Shown one piece after another: positions 20,379 to 29,962 of a stretch of DNA of 64,000 nt. Origin of the DNA: Pectobacterium sp. PL152 (lineage in GTDB: Bacteria > Pseudomonadota > Gammaproteobacteria > Enterobacterales > Enterobacteriaceae). Position 1 is the first letter of the stretch; every line of letters starts with the position of its first letter. Below the pieces are notes generated by a model. It was not told the DNA's origin and did not search any database. It worked only from the letters and a program-made list of their open reading frames with translations. The position numbers and the translations under genes were made by a program. Location: positions 3,162,001-3,226,000 of the forward strand of contig CP091064.1 in the NCBI GenBank assembly GCA_021907015.1, in the 5' to 3' direction.

Positions 20379-20923
20379 ATACGTTACGTCCCCTCTTATT
20401 ATTCATATCGTCGATTATTTCCCTGGTATTTCCTTATTGCCATCTTTAGCTTCAGCGGAACTTACCGTTGTAGCCGATCTTGGTGGGGAATCTACTGAAT
20501 CGTATTTTGAGGCGATTAACGCACAAACGGATCCGAATTTTTCCGGCTCCGCACTGCCTCAAGAATTATTCTCTCCTGCCACAGCTCTGGGCCTGACAAT
20601 ATCCTCCGTTCTTCCCGTCACTACACCTGAACTTACCCAGGGAAGGTTTCACCAAGAGCGTTAAGACTCACGGGTATGCCACCAATTTTCATTATTGGTG
20701 ATGATCCTCTGTCTCGGGATTGGGTTATGAAACGAGCAGGGAGCTGCAGCGTCTGAAGGCCACTGGGTTTGTTGTCAGTGTTTCTACAGAAGCATCTCTG
20801 CGTGAACTACAGGTTTTATTGCCTGAAAATGATATTGCCCCCGTATCAGGAAGTGACCTAGCGAAGCGTTTACAGCTATCCCACTACCCCGTACTGATAA
20901 CTGAAACCGGATTGTCACAATAA
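20375..20923 (+). CDS. ICE protein, PFL_4695 family (TIGR03765)
   Basis: This is a periplasmic core protein of GI-type T4SS. After frame repair it has a signal peptide (LLLFISSIISLVFP ... SLASA), then LTVVADLGGESTESYFEAIN, ISSVLPVTTPELTQG, RLTGMPPIFIIGDDPLSRDW, and the conserved end VSGSDLAKRLQLSHYPVLIT. Breaks lie near 20430-20440, 20645 and 20710. It starts inside the stop of the transglycosylase gene and sits immediately before traD, as in related elements. Confidence 0.83.
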
Positions 20924-20937
20924 TAGGACGCTAAAAG

Positions 20938-21355
20938 ATGAAAATTAATTATCAATATGGGTTACGGACAGTAATGTTATTTGTGGGCGAATTAATAACA
21001 TTTATTTTTAGAGCGTTTATTTATTGGCCATCCATTTTTGTTGGCGGGTCCGTCGTTGGATTTTTTATTGGGATTCTTATCTGGCGAAATTGCATCTGAT
21101 TTAAATAATGTGTTGTCAGCCTTGCCACCGGCGTATCAGTCTGCTTCTCCGGCTCAGGTTATTCAGTTCGCAAATAGCGTTTATTGTATTCTTGTGATGG
21201 TTGCGGGATGCATTGAAGCACTGATTCGTTATGGCTATCCTTTTGCCCGTTTTAGCTCACTGAACCGTCGCTGTGAACAAGTCATGTGTGAACACGGCTC
21301 ATACAGATCGAGCCAGCATTATCCTCATAGAGATGAGGATAAAGTGGATGAGTGA
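20938..21355 (+). CDS. small membrane protein before TraD
   Basis: A protein of about 138 residues with two or three hydrophobic stretches (MLFVGELITFIFRAFIYWP, FVGGSVVGFFIGIL, FANSVYCILVMVAGCIEALIR). I know no function. A break near 21065-21085, in or just after a T-run, joins the two parts. It overlaps the traD start at 21348. Its position between PFL_4695 and traD suggests a partner of the coupling protein. Confidence 0.65.
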
Positions 21356-23457
21356 CCGTTATGTTATGGAATCACTGCTGCGTCCTGCTGTTGAGTTATA
21401 TACAGCGACAACGGCGTGGAGTGCGACTTATATATGTCTAACCGCCCCTGGGCCGTTGCGCTCGCTCCATCCGTTAGCTGGGTTACGGCTGCAGGGTTTG
21501 GTGTATTGGCATTGAAGCGGACGAGGCAAGGGTTACGGATCCTGCGTTATCGCCGCAATATCCGGCGACTTCCCCGTTATGTGATGAGTAGCAAACAGAT
21601 CCCCGTGAGTAACCGTTATCTGTTTCTCGGGAAGGGATTTCAGTGGACGCAGAAACATACTCAGCGGCTCCTGGAAGCTCGTCGGCCAGAGACAGAGTGT
21701 TATGTTCAGCCATCCGTCATTTATCGTATGGCGCGTGACCTGGAGAAAAAACTTGAGTACAGCCTGCCATACCTCTGCCGGCTTACTCAATCCGACACCG
21801 TCTTTAATCCCGTCAGACCGTTACCTCCCGTGGGGAGTCCCATCTATCACGGTGTTGAACCTGATGAATCCGATATTGGTTATGATCTGGGGGGGGGAAC
21901 GTGTAGGGCACTCGTTAGTCATGGGAACAACACGTGTTGGTAAAACACGCCTGGCCGAATTATTGATCACACAGGATATCCGACGTGGCGATGTCACCAT
22001 CGTATTTGACCCCAAAGGAGATGCTGACCTGCTGAAACGGATGTGGGCGGAAGCGCGGAGAGCTGGAAGGGAAAGTGAGTTTCATGTTTTCCATCTTGGT
22101 TGGCCAGATATCAGTGCGCGTTATAACGCGATTGGACGTTTTAGCCGTATCTCTGAAGTGGCTTCGCGCGTTGCCGGACAGCTTTCAAGTGAAGGTAATT
22201 CTGCTGCTTTTAAGGAATTCGCCTGGCGATTCGTCAATATTATTACACGAGCGCTGGTTGCTCTGGGCCAGCGACCTGATTACAGCCTGATACTCCGTTA
22301 TGTCACCAATATCGGTGACCTTTACGAAACCTATGTCGAAAATCTGTTAAGCACTCAAGCTCCACAACTGTGGGTCACGGTGGAGAACTTAATCAGCTCA
22401 GGCATGCTTAATGAGCGAGATCTTCCCCGAAATATGCAGGGGCAAGCGAACGCGATGAAAGTATGGGCCATCGAGACCGTTCTTGGCAGTGATGAAGGTA
22501 AAAAATATGGGATCCGGTTCTGGATGGATTGCGGTCAGCCGTACGTTATGACCGGACCTACTTCGATAAAATAGTGGCGTCGCTATTGCCCTTACTGGAA
22601 AAACTGACGACGGGAAAAACAGCAGCGTTGCTGGCACCTGATTACACCGATATGGATGATCCCCGCCCCATCTTTGACTGGCAGGAAGTCATTAGAAAAA
22701 GAGGGATTGTGTATGTCGGGCTCGATGCGCTGTCGGATGCGGAGGTCGCATCAGCGGTAGGCAATAGCATGTTTGCTGACCTTGTATCTGTGGCAGGTTA
22801 CATCTACAAGTTTGGTATCGGTGGAGAAACCCCACAGAAAAAAATACCCATAAACCTCCACTGTGATGAGTTTAACGAGCTGATGGGCGAGGAGTTTATC
22901 CCACTCATTAACAAAGGCGGCGGCGCGGGGATCCAGGTCACGGCCTATACGCAGACCTTGTCGGATATTGAAGCCAGGATTGGCAGTAGTGCCAAGGCCA
23001 ACCAGGTGATTGGTAACTTCAACTCGTTAATCATGCTACGGGTTAGAGAAAATAGTACAGCGGAGTTGCTGACCAGCCAGCTTCCTGAAGTGGATGTCTA
23101 TACCAAGACGCTGGTTTCTGGCGTAACGGATATTACTAATCCTGACCAGGGTTCTGACTTTACCAGTAACGTTCAGGATCGTGTCAGTAATGTCAGGATG
23201 CCAATGATTACCCCAGCTGACATAATCAATCTGCCGAAAGGGCAGGCGTTTGCATTGCTTGAGGGGGGCGGTTGTGGAAAATCCGCATGCCATTACCTGA
23301 TAGCGCAAATGACCCGTTCATGCCGGAGAGTATCAGCCGCATTGCTGAGTATATGCAGCAGAATTACCGCACCGGTGAAACCTGGTGGACGGGGAGTACA
23401 TTACCTTCTGACAGCTTTGCGGGGTCTGCCTTTGGGCTAGAGGATGAGGTGGCATAA
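21348..23457 (+). CDS. traD: type IV coupling protein TraD
   Basis: This is the inner-membrane ATPase that delivers the relaxase-DNA complex to the T4SS channel. Two hydrophobic helices occupy the first 70 residues. Walker A is MGTTRVGKTR near 21925, and a Walker B-like INLHCDEFNELMG lies near 22855. FDPKGDADLLKRMWAEA and AYTQTLSDIEARIG are typical of the TraD group in these ICEs. The frame breaks at least four times (near 21440, at the nine-G run at 21889-21897 where eight G fit, near 22560 and near 23265). The stop overlaps the next start (ATAATGG). Confidence 0.92.
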
Positions 23458-24214
23458 TGGCCGAGCAGACGTCGTCGTCTCCACAACGTCAGGAGCCACC
23501 CAAAAAGCCGGGTCTGTTTCAAACGCTATTATGGGTTTGGCCATTGAAAGTGATTGGCATTCTGCTGGTTTCTTTGCTGGTCAGTTTGCTCATTGAATAT
23601 ATCGGCATGCTGTTTTTTGGACAAATGAAGGCGCAGAACACAGTCGGCAGGTGATGTTGACGGAAAGTGGTTATCTGGCTGAAGGGTTTACCCAAAGCTT
23701 ATTGATGTCTGAACCGGTTATCCTCATCGGCGGCATGGTTCACCAATCCTATCAGTGGCTGTTTGTGGACAGCGGTTTTATCAGTTGGCTTCATCAGGCA
23801 AAACAGATGAAGCCGAAGGATGGGGCGGCGCAAATGTTTAATTGGGTTGGGAGCTGGCTGGCGTTGGCGTTGTGGGAGTACTTACAGGCGACGGTTTATG
23901 TCACGGTCATTTTTGCGATACGGGTTGGCATTCTGGTGCTATCGATACCGCTTTTTATCATGGTTGCTGTGACTGGGATCGTTGATGGTCTGGTTCGTCG
24001 GGATTTACGGCGCTACGGTGCTGGGTATGAATCCAGTTTTATCTATCATCATGCGAAGCGGTTTGTGAAGCCTGCGGTGTACGGGCCATGTATGCTGTAT
24101 TTGTCCTGGCCAACTGCTGTGTGGCCTAATCTGTTGCTCTTACCCGCAGCGGTGTTGTTGGGTATTGTGCTGTCGATCGTTACTGGTGCTTTTAAAAATA
24201 CCTTTAATGTTTAA
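23457..24214 (+). CDS. ICE membrane protein, PFL_4697 family (TIGR03747)
   Basis: An integral membrane protein of about 250 residues that always follows TraD in this T4SS class. The cytoplasmic N-terminus (PQRQEPPKKPGLFQTLLWVW) leads to helices at VIGILLVSLLVSLLIEYIG, TVYVTVIFAIRVGILVLSIP and LLLLPAAVLLGIVLSIV. GIVDGLVRRDLRRYGAGYESS is the conserved cytosolic loop. One frame break lies near 23645. It is thought to be a channel component; the exact role is unknown. Confidence 0.87.
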
Positions 24215-24246
24215 GTTAAGGGTAATGGAAGCGTGAAAGCAGCATG

Positions 24247-25112
24247 AGGGCATTGATGATGTTTCATTTATTAGTAAAGTATAGTGGTTGGAACCAGCAT
24301 TCTGATTCAGTTGATTTATCAAGATCGATTGCACCTAGTTATACGGATAAATCAATTGCAGCTATTTATCGACCAAATGGCGATTTTTCGGTTAAAGATA
24401 TCATTCGTATACCGGCTATTTTTATGCCAGAGATTGATGGGAGTGGTGAGCCATTTGCTAGGGTTGGGCAGATCACTAATGTGATAAAAAAACTCGAAGT
24501 GCTATAATTAACTATGTTTATGATTCGAATATCCCTCCAATACATCTAGATAATATAGAGGAGATAGCTTCTTCCCTTGGTGTCGTTGGATTTCAACTGA
24601 GACATTCTCACTGGGCAGTTCATGATGCAGACTTGTTTGAAGTTTTGTTTAAGAGCAATCAGCACAGCTTGCCAAGCCCGAAGGTATTCAGTATCGATGG
24701 GTTAAATAAAATATCACGAAAGCAAATCTCGGTAATGATGCCTTTTTCTAATAGTTTTGATGCTGTTTATTCCTCAATAAAGGAAATGGCCTCAGAAATG
24801 GGTATGGCTTGTAATAGAGCTGATGATATTTGGCAAGAGCATTCAATTATTCAAGATATTGTTTCCTTAATTTGTATGTCATCTGTGGTAATTTGCGATC
24901 TCTCAGATAAGAATCCAAATGTATTTTATGAGGCAGGGATCGCTCATGCTCTGGGAAAAGAGGTTATTCTATTGGCGCGGCACATTGGCGATGTGCCTTT
25001 TGATTTGAGGCACTTACGTATTATCACTTATTTAAATAATGGCGAAGGAATTGCAAATATGATTCGCCAGCTACGCCCAAGAGTTACCATGCTGATGGGC
25101 GATACTTTGTGA
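24247..25112 (+). CDS. nucleoside deoxyribosyltransferase-like cargo protein
   Basis: The C-terminal half has the signature of nucleoside 2-deoxyribosyltransferase / TIR-like Rossmann folds: SVMMPFSNSFDAVYSSIKEM, VVICDLSDKNPNVFYEAGIA, then HALGKEVILLARHIGDVPFD. The N-terminal 120 residues are unfamiliar. A break in the A-run near 24492 joins the parts. It is AT-richer than its neighbours and sits between two core T4SS genes, so it is likely an acquired gene. Proteins with this fold act in nucleotide salvage and also in phage-defence modules, so a defence role is possible but not shown. Confidence 0.65.
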
Positions 25113-25161
25113 TTGAAGCTTCTGGTTAATTCATTATCTTTATGAAACGAAAGGATTTTTA

Positions 25162-25170
25162 TGGTATAAT
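25162..25170 (+). promoter_or_regulatory. extended -10 promoter
   Basis: TGGTATAAT is an extended -10 element (TGn plus a perfect TATAAT). Transcription would start near 25177, inside a perfect 9-bp inverted repeat CCATTAATG (25175-25183) / CATTAATGG (25198-25206). No clear -35 is needed for this promoter class. Confidence 0.65.
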
Positions 25171-25206
25171 GTAACCATTAATGAAGTGAGTGATGTTCAT
25201 TAATGG

Positions 25207-25260
25207 CCCAATATGGATTCGGGTCAATCAAGAATCCGTCATGTCTAAAAGGATTTTAAC
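25207..25260 (+). promoter_or_regulatory. weak A/anti-A/A leader of the small gene at 25261
   Basis: TGGATTC (25214-25220) and the SD segment AAGGATT (25249-25255) can each pair with GAATCC (25232-25237). The repeats are shorter than in the other leaders (5-6 bp), so this is a tentative member. Confidence 0.4.
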
Positions 25261-25419
25261 ATGACCAATTATAATGTAACAACGCCAGATATTATCTGGC
25301 TTAAAATTGAGCAAATTGAATTGATTCTATCGACTGTTGATCAGAACGATCTTCAGCTAAAAGCACGACTTGAAGCTGAATTGGAGTATTGGTCTAATCA
25401 GTTATTCGGTTCTTGGTAA
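25261..25419 (+). CDS. small protein, 52 aa
   Basis: A short open frame beginning MTNYNVTTPDIIWLKIEQIE and ending EYWSNQLFGSW. It has its own extended -10 promoter, a 5' hairpin and an AAGGAT SD at suitable spacing, and is followed by a terminator, so it looks like a real monocistronic gene. The protein is acidic and probably helical. No family is recognised. Together with the deoxyribosyltransferase-like gene upstream it forms the cargo inserted between PFL_4697 and the RAQPRD gene; they might work as a pair, but that is speculation. Confidence 0.6.
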   Translation: MTNYNVTTPDIIWLKIEQIELILSTVDQNDLQLKARLEAELEYWSNQLFGSW

Positions 25420-25434
25420 TAAACTTTAAGCTCA

Positions 25435-25462
25435 GGGGATATTTTCCCCCTTTCTTTCTTCT
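25435..25462 (+). terminator. intrinsic terminator
   Basis: GGGGA/TCCCC with a short AT loop is followed by the pyrimidine tract CTTTCTTTCTT. It ends the 25261 gene. Confidence 0.65.
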
Positions 25463-25564
25463 TGTCCCTTAATTTTCACCATCCCATAAACAGTTTCCTG
25501 CTGTGCTTATCCCCCTGTTACGTCAGTCTTTCTCCTCGCCGTTATGCGCTACAGGAGAAGAGAG

Positions 25565-25873
25565 ATGTACCGATTGATTGGGCTGAGTGTACTGCTGGCT
25601 TCGGTTTGCGTAGTTCAGGCCCATGCTTCCGAAAAAGACGAACTTGCTCTGGTTATGCGTCAACTTGACCAGGTTCAGGCTGGATTAGATCGTGCCCGAG
25701 TAGTTGCCAATCAGAATGGTCAGGATGCGCGCTTTTATTTTGATTACAGTAGTGCTTCCCGAGACATATCCGCTATGCGGAAGGGTATTGAGCAATATCT
25801 TGAGCCCTCTCGCGCTCAACCTTCGGTACCGCTTTCTGTCAGTGGGCAATACCGCCAGGAGAGAGGGCAATGA
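25565..25873 (+). CDS. RAQPRD-family ICE protein (TIGR01690)
   Basis: A small secreted protein of this T4SS class. The signal peptide is LIGLSVLLASVCVVQAHA; the mature part is helical and ends near LEPSRAQPSVPLS, where the family name motif RAQPRD is only partly kept (RAQPSV). The start at 25565 follows GGAGAAGAGAG; an in-frame ATG at 25544 is less likely. It overlaps the next gene by four bases (ATGA). The function is unknown, with a pilus or periplasmic role inferred. Confidence 0.88.
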   Translation: MYRLIGLSVLLASVCVVQAHASEKDELALVMRQLDQVQAGLDRARVVANQNGQDARFYFDYSSASRDISAMRKGIEQYLEPSRAQPSVPLSVSGQYRQERGQ

Positions 25874-26106
25874 ATGCTGCACAGAAGGCCGCCTGGAGCG
25901 CAGCATCGGGTAATACAGATCCCTCTGTACTCAATCTGCTTATCCTTGGTCTTCTCTTCTCCATTTTATTTCTGTGGGCAACCTGGGCATTGGTCATGGC
26001 CTACAAGGGGTGGACCACGAAATCCATCGGTGCTGAATCTATAGGAACATTTACGGTTCGGCTCATTCTGCTTCTGGTTATCTCTATTTTTCTCTTCGCT
26101 AGCTGA
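25870..26106 (+). CDS. ICE membrane protein, PFL_4701 family (TIGR03758)
   Basis: This 78-residue protein has two transmembrane helices (LLILGLLFSILFLWATWALVM and TVRLILLLVISIFLFAS), the DUF3262 pattern. It sits, as usual, between the RAQPRD gene and the TIGR03745 pilin-like gene. It is a probable membrane component of the mating apparatus with no known activity. Confidence 0.87.
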   Translation: MNAAQKAAWSAASGNTDPSVLNLLILGLLFSILFLWATWALVMAYKGWTTKSIGAESIGTFTVRLILLLVISIFLFAS

Positions 26107-26135
26107 TTTTCACTCTGAACAAAAAAGGTTAACTC

Positions 26136-26495
26136 ATGAAAATAGTCTCAATAATGCGTCGTACCACAGAACGTCTGACAATGTTAGTTGTTCTCGGAGG
26201 ACTCCATTCAGGTCAGGTGCTGGCCGATTTGCCGCCTATTGAAGCGCCATCAAGTGGAGGCGGTGGCGGTTTATTCGGCACTCTGAAAGGTTATATCAAA
26301 GATGGGGTGGCTCTTGGAGGGCTTGTTATTGCTGCGATCGCATTCATTGTTGTTGCTCTGGCTGCGATATCTTCATTTCATGATGTGAGATCTGGTAAGG
26401 AGAAATGGTCAACATTTGGGGCGTTTGTCATTGTTGGGGTGATACTGCTTGTTGCTGTTATCTGGTTAGCCACTAAGGCGCTGGACATTCTGTAA
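26136..26495 (+). CDS. pilin-like ICE protein, PFL_4702 family (TIGR03745)
   Basis: A 119-residue protein with a cleavable leader (TMLVVLGGLHSGQVLADL), a Gly-rich turn (SSGGGGGLFGTLKGYIKDG) and two hydrophobic helices (LGGLVIAAIAFIVVALAAIS and GAFVIVGVILLVAVIWLATK). The architecture is that of VirB2/TraA-like conjugative pilins, and DUF2976 is the likely pilin of this T4SS. Intact frame. Confidence 0.87.
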   Translation: MKIVSIMRRTTERLTMLVVLGGLHSGQVLADLPPIEAPSSGGGGGLFGTLKGYIKDGVALGGLVIAAIAFIVVALAAISSFHDVRSGKEKWSTFGAFVIVGVILLVAVIWLATKALDIL

Positions 26496-26506
26496 GGAGC
26501 GGGAGC

Positions 26507-26881
26507 ATGGCCGTGATTGAGTTTCTCCCCGATCGTCTGAATGTTGCCCCAGTGGTTTATCGTGGATTCACCACAGGAGAGTTAGGACTGGCTGCGGGCC
26601 TAGGGGTTGCATTGGGAATACCGCTGGCATTTCCACTGGTATTTGTCCCCTTTATTGGTTGGATCGCTTTTCCCACCTGTATGCTGATAACTCCGTTGTT
26701 CGTGGTGTTTCTTGGCGGTAAATGGATCAGTTCGTTTAAACGAGGGAAACCCGAAAACTATCTTTGGCGTCGGCTGGACGAGCTTAAAGCGACATGGGGC
26801 ATGAGCCACGGCCTGATCCTGACTTCCCGCGCATGGGAGTTGAAACGTACTTGCTCCGTTTTTCAAAGGAGTAGGTCATGA
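26507..26881 (+). CDS. ICE protein, PFL_4703 family (TIGR03750), TraL/VirB3-like
   Basis: A 124-residue protein with LPDRLNVAPVVYRGFTTGEL followed by two transmembrane helices, the usual DUF3487 layout. In position and topology it corresponds to TraL/VirB3, which helps to insert the pilin and contacts the VirB4 ATPase. The stop overlaps the next start (ATGA). The frame is intact. Confidence 0.87.
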   Translation: MAVIEFLPDRLNVAPVVYRGFTTGELGLAAGLGVALGIPLAFPLVFVPFIGWIAFPTCMLITPLFVVFLGGKWISSFKRGKPENYLWRRLDELKATWGMSHGLILTSRAWELKRTCSVFQRSRS

Positions 26882-27534
26882 GCCGCTTTCGTAACGCTGT
26901 CAGTGCTCGCGATAATCATATTTTTACCTTGCGAGCTATCGTTGTTGGCCTGTTTTTGTTGCTGATTTTCACTGCTTCAGGCTGGATGATGGCACCAAGT
27001 AAATTGACGATCCACAATCCTCCAGACCTGCGTTCTGGTAGCACGCGCGAGTGGTGGCGAGTTCCTCCCTCAACGGTATACAGTTTTGCCTTCTATATTT
27101 TTCAGCAACTCAATGCCTGGTAAAAAACGGTGAAGTAGATTATCCCGCGAAAATCGCGCAGCTAAGTCCTTATCTGACACCCGTATGCCAGGACTTCCTG
27201 AACAAAGATGCGCGGTTTCGTACTGACAATAGCGAGCTGCGTGACCGCGTTCGTGTTGTATATGAGATCCCTAAACGCGGTTATAGCAGTAAAAGCGTCG
27301 ATGTTTTGTCTGATGATGAATGGGTTGCCCGCCTGGATTTGGTTGCTGACGAGTATTACCACACCGAACCTGTAAAACGGGCAATGGTGCGTTATCCATT
27401 GCGGGTCATCCGTTGGGAAGGTGATCCTGAACGTAACCAATTTGGGTTGGCTCTCGATTGCTATGCCAGCACGCCTCAACGACTAGAAGCGATGCCGGTT
27501 ATTGCTCCTGAGAAAAATCGGGGTATTCCAGTGA
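26878..27534 (+). CDS. ICE protein, PFL_4704 family (TIGR03746), TraE-like
   Basis: This bitopic inner-membrane protein (DUF2895) has one N-terminal helix (LRAIVVGLFLLLIFTASGWMM) and a periplasmic domain (YSFAFYIFQQLNAW / CLVKNGEVDYPAKIAQLSPYL, ... WVARLDLVADEYYHTEPVKR). The frame breaks near 27120 in an A-run. At the 3' end the frame as given runs on into the next gene; one extra base in the G-run near 27520 would end the protein at 27534, overlapping the next GTG start. It corresponds to TraE/VirB8-like scaffold proteins. Confidence 0.85.
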
Positions 27535-28425
27535 AGTTGAAAGCCTTATTGGTGATATGCGCATCTCTCTTGTCATTGCCTGCCAGCGCACTGGAGCTCA
27601 TGAAGTGGGAACGTATCCCGCTCCAAATTCCTCTGAATGTAGGGCAAGAACGTATTGTTTTTGTCGACAAAAACGTACGCGTTGGATTCCCCGTCACTGA
27701 GCGGAAAACTGAGGATCCAGAGTAGCGGCGGGTCGGTTTACCTCAGTGCCAGTGAGCCTTTTCCTTCTACACGTCTGCAACTGCAGGATGTTGAGAATGG
27801 TGAGGTGATCCTCCTGGATATTAGCGCCGTGGAAGGGAAGAGCGTTCGTGAACCTGTGCAGGTCGTTTATACCGGAGAAGTCTCTTCTGTCTCCACCAAT
27901 GATAATGCAAAGGTTAGCGGCAGCAGTAACAAAGCAGGTCATTCGTCTTCTTTCCGTGAGTCAGCAGATAAGGCTGAGCGGCATTCTCCCGTTTCTTCTG
28001 TCCCCGTTCCTGTCTTGTTGACGCGCTATGCAGCACAAAGCTTGTATGCGCCATTGCGCACCGTTGAACCCGTTCCTGGGATTGGGGCCGTATCTCTTAA
28101 GCTACCGAGCCCGATAACAACATTATTTCCTTCTGAGCCGATCGTGGCTGTGCCATTGGCGGGATGGCGACTGAACAATTTTAGTGTTATCGCATTGCAA
28201 ATACGCAATACCTCATCCGGTAAGGTGATTCTGGATCCTCGCAGGCTACAGGGGAAATTTGTCAGCGCGACGTTTCAGCACCGTTGGCTGGGGAATGCCG
28301 GAACGCCGGAGGATACGACCGTCGCCTATCTGGTCATTGATGGTCAACCGGAAAGCGCATTTCTGCCAGAACCTGTGCTACCTGCCAAACCGGTTAAATC
28401 AACATCCAGGGGCGTGACAAAATGA
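27531..28425 (+). CDS. ICE protein, PFL_4705 family (TIGR03749), TraK-like
   Basis: This secreted protein (DUF3438) probably forms part of the outer-membrane core, like TraK/VirB9. A GTG start overlaps the preceding stop; the signal peptide is LKALLVICASLLSLPASALE. Beta-rich domains follow (WERIPLQIPLNVGQERIVFV, ... GWRLNNFSVIALQIRNTSSG, ... FQHRWLGNAGTPEDTTVAYL). One frame break lies near 27690. The stop overlaps the next ATG. Confidence 0.86.
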
Positions 28426-29960
28426 AAATGCAGTCAAATATGCTCGTTAAACTGGCAGTACCGCTAACGTTGCTGGTGACGGTTTTTATTGGTTTGAAGG
28501 CATGTTCTCCCGACAAGGCACAACAACAGCCAGATACTGCGGCAAAAATGATGCAACCCTGAACGATGTCACCCCTGAGCAGTTAAGAGCGCTGGGGATT
28601 GAAGGTGACACGCCTCAGGATACGCTACGTACGTTGATTGGTCGTCTGAATACGGTCACAACCAAGCAAGATAGACTGGATGCAGAAAATAAGACGCTGG
28701 CTGAGGAAAATAAGCGTCTGAAACAAACCAATCAAAATGTGGATGAACGCATCGGTCAGGCGATTGCGAATGCAAAAACAGAAGAGAGCAGTGAGAAAAG
28801 CCAACTGAAATCTCAGGTGCAATCGTTAAGTTCTACTGTCAGTGATCTCGTGCAACAACTTAAAGAGGTAGGAACGCCAGGTTCGACGTCGTCAGCGTCT
28901 TCCGGCAATCATGTCGGGCCGGGGAGTGATATCCCGATAGGATTGGGGTTGGATGGCGGTTTTGCCGGACAGGCTACACCATCTGGTTCACCCGGTACTG
29001 ATGGGTTGCGCTGGGTTGAACCAATAGATGCTGTTGCGGTAGATGCAAGTGGGAAACCTGTGACTGAGGGAAGCAGTAACAGAGCGGCGGGTTTTACCTT
29101 TGCTACTTCTTTTCTGGAAGAGAATCCTGTCACTCGGCAGCAAGCTGAACTGGCCAGGCAAGCAGGGAACGGCCAAACGTTAAGCGGAAATAATGCCTCT
29201 GAAGGTCCTGTCGAGCCTGTCTATACCTTGCCCGAAAATTCAACGCTGATAGGCAGTCGTGCTATGACCGCCCTGTTGGGGCGAGTGCCCGTTGATGGAA
29301 AAGTGACAGATCCATATCCATTCAAAATTCTCATTGGCAAAGACAACCTGACTGCAAACGGCATCGATCTGCCTGATGTCCAGGGGGCGATTGTGTCCGG
29401 TACGGCGACTGGTGACTGGACGCTGTCATGTGTCCGGGGCTCGGTATCCAGTATCACATTCGTCTTTACCGACGGTACGGTACGTACTCTGCCGCGTCCA
29501 TCCAGTCAGACGGAAGGCAACAACAGCCAGAGCAGTAATAGCGGGGGAAGCATTGGATGGATATCTGATGAAAACGGTATCCCGTGTCTTTCTGGTGAAC
29601 GTAAATCCAACGCAGCGACTTATCTACCAACGTTATTTGCTTTGTCCGCTAGCTCTGCTGCCGGTGAGTCATTGGAGAAAAATCAGAACACGGCACAGAC
29701 GAACGGGTTTGGTGGTATGACGTCTTCACTGACCGGCGATGCGGGGCAAGCCGTACTGGGGAAGGCGATTTCGGGGGATGCAGGAAACCGTCGACTGGGT
29801 TAAGGCGCGTTATGGTCAGACGTTTGATGCGGTTTATGTTCCTCCAGGTATGAAGGTGGCTGTTCATATTACCCGGCAGTTGGCGATCGACTATGAAGAA
29901 AAAGGGCGGAAAGTGAAATACGACTTCAATCTTGGCCAATCTGGCACTGGGATGGATTAA
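28422..29960 (+). CDS. ICE protein, PFL_4706 family (TIGR03752), TraB/VirB10-like
   Basis: This protein of about 510 residues spans the periplasm. An N-terminal membrane helix (LVKLAVPLTLLVTVFIGLKA) leads to a long coiled coil (DRLDAENKTLAEENKRLKQT), a Gly/Ser/Pro-rich stretch, and a C-terminal beta-barrel-like domain (TLPENSTLIGSRAMTALLGR, GKDNLTANGIDLPDVQGAIV) ending VDWVKARYGQTFDAVYVPPG. Breaks lie near 28550 and 29780. This is the usual VirB10/TraB equivalent of GI-type systems. Confidence 0.88.
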
Positions 29961-29962
29961 CC

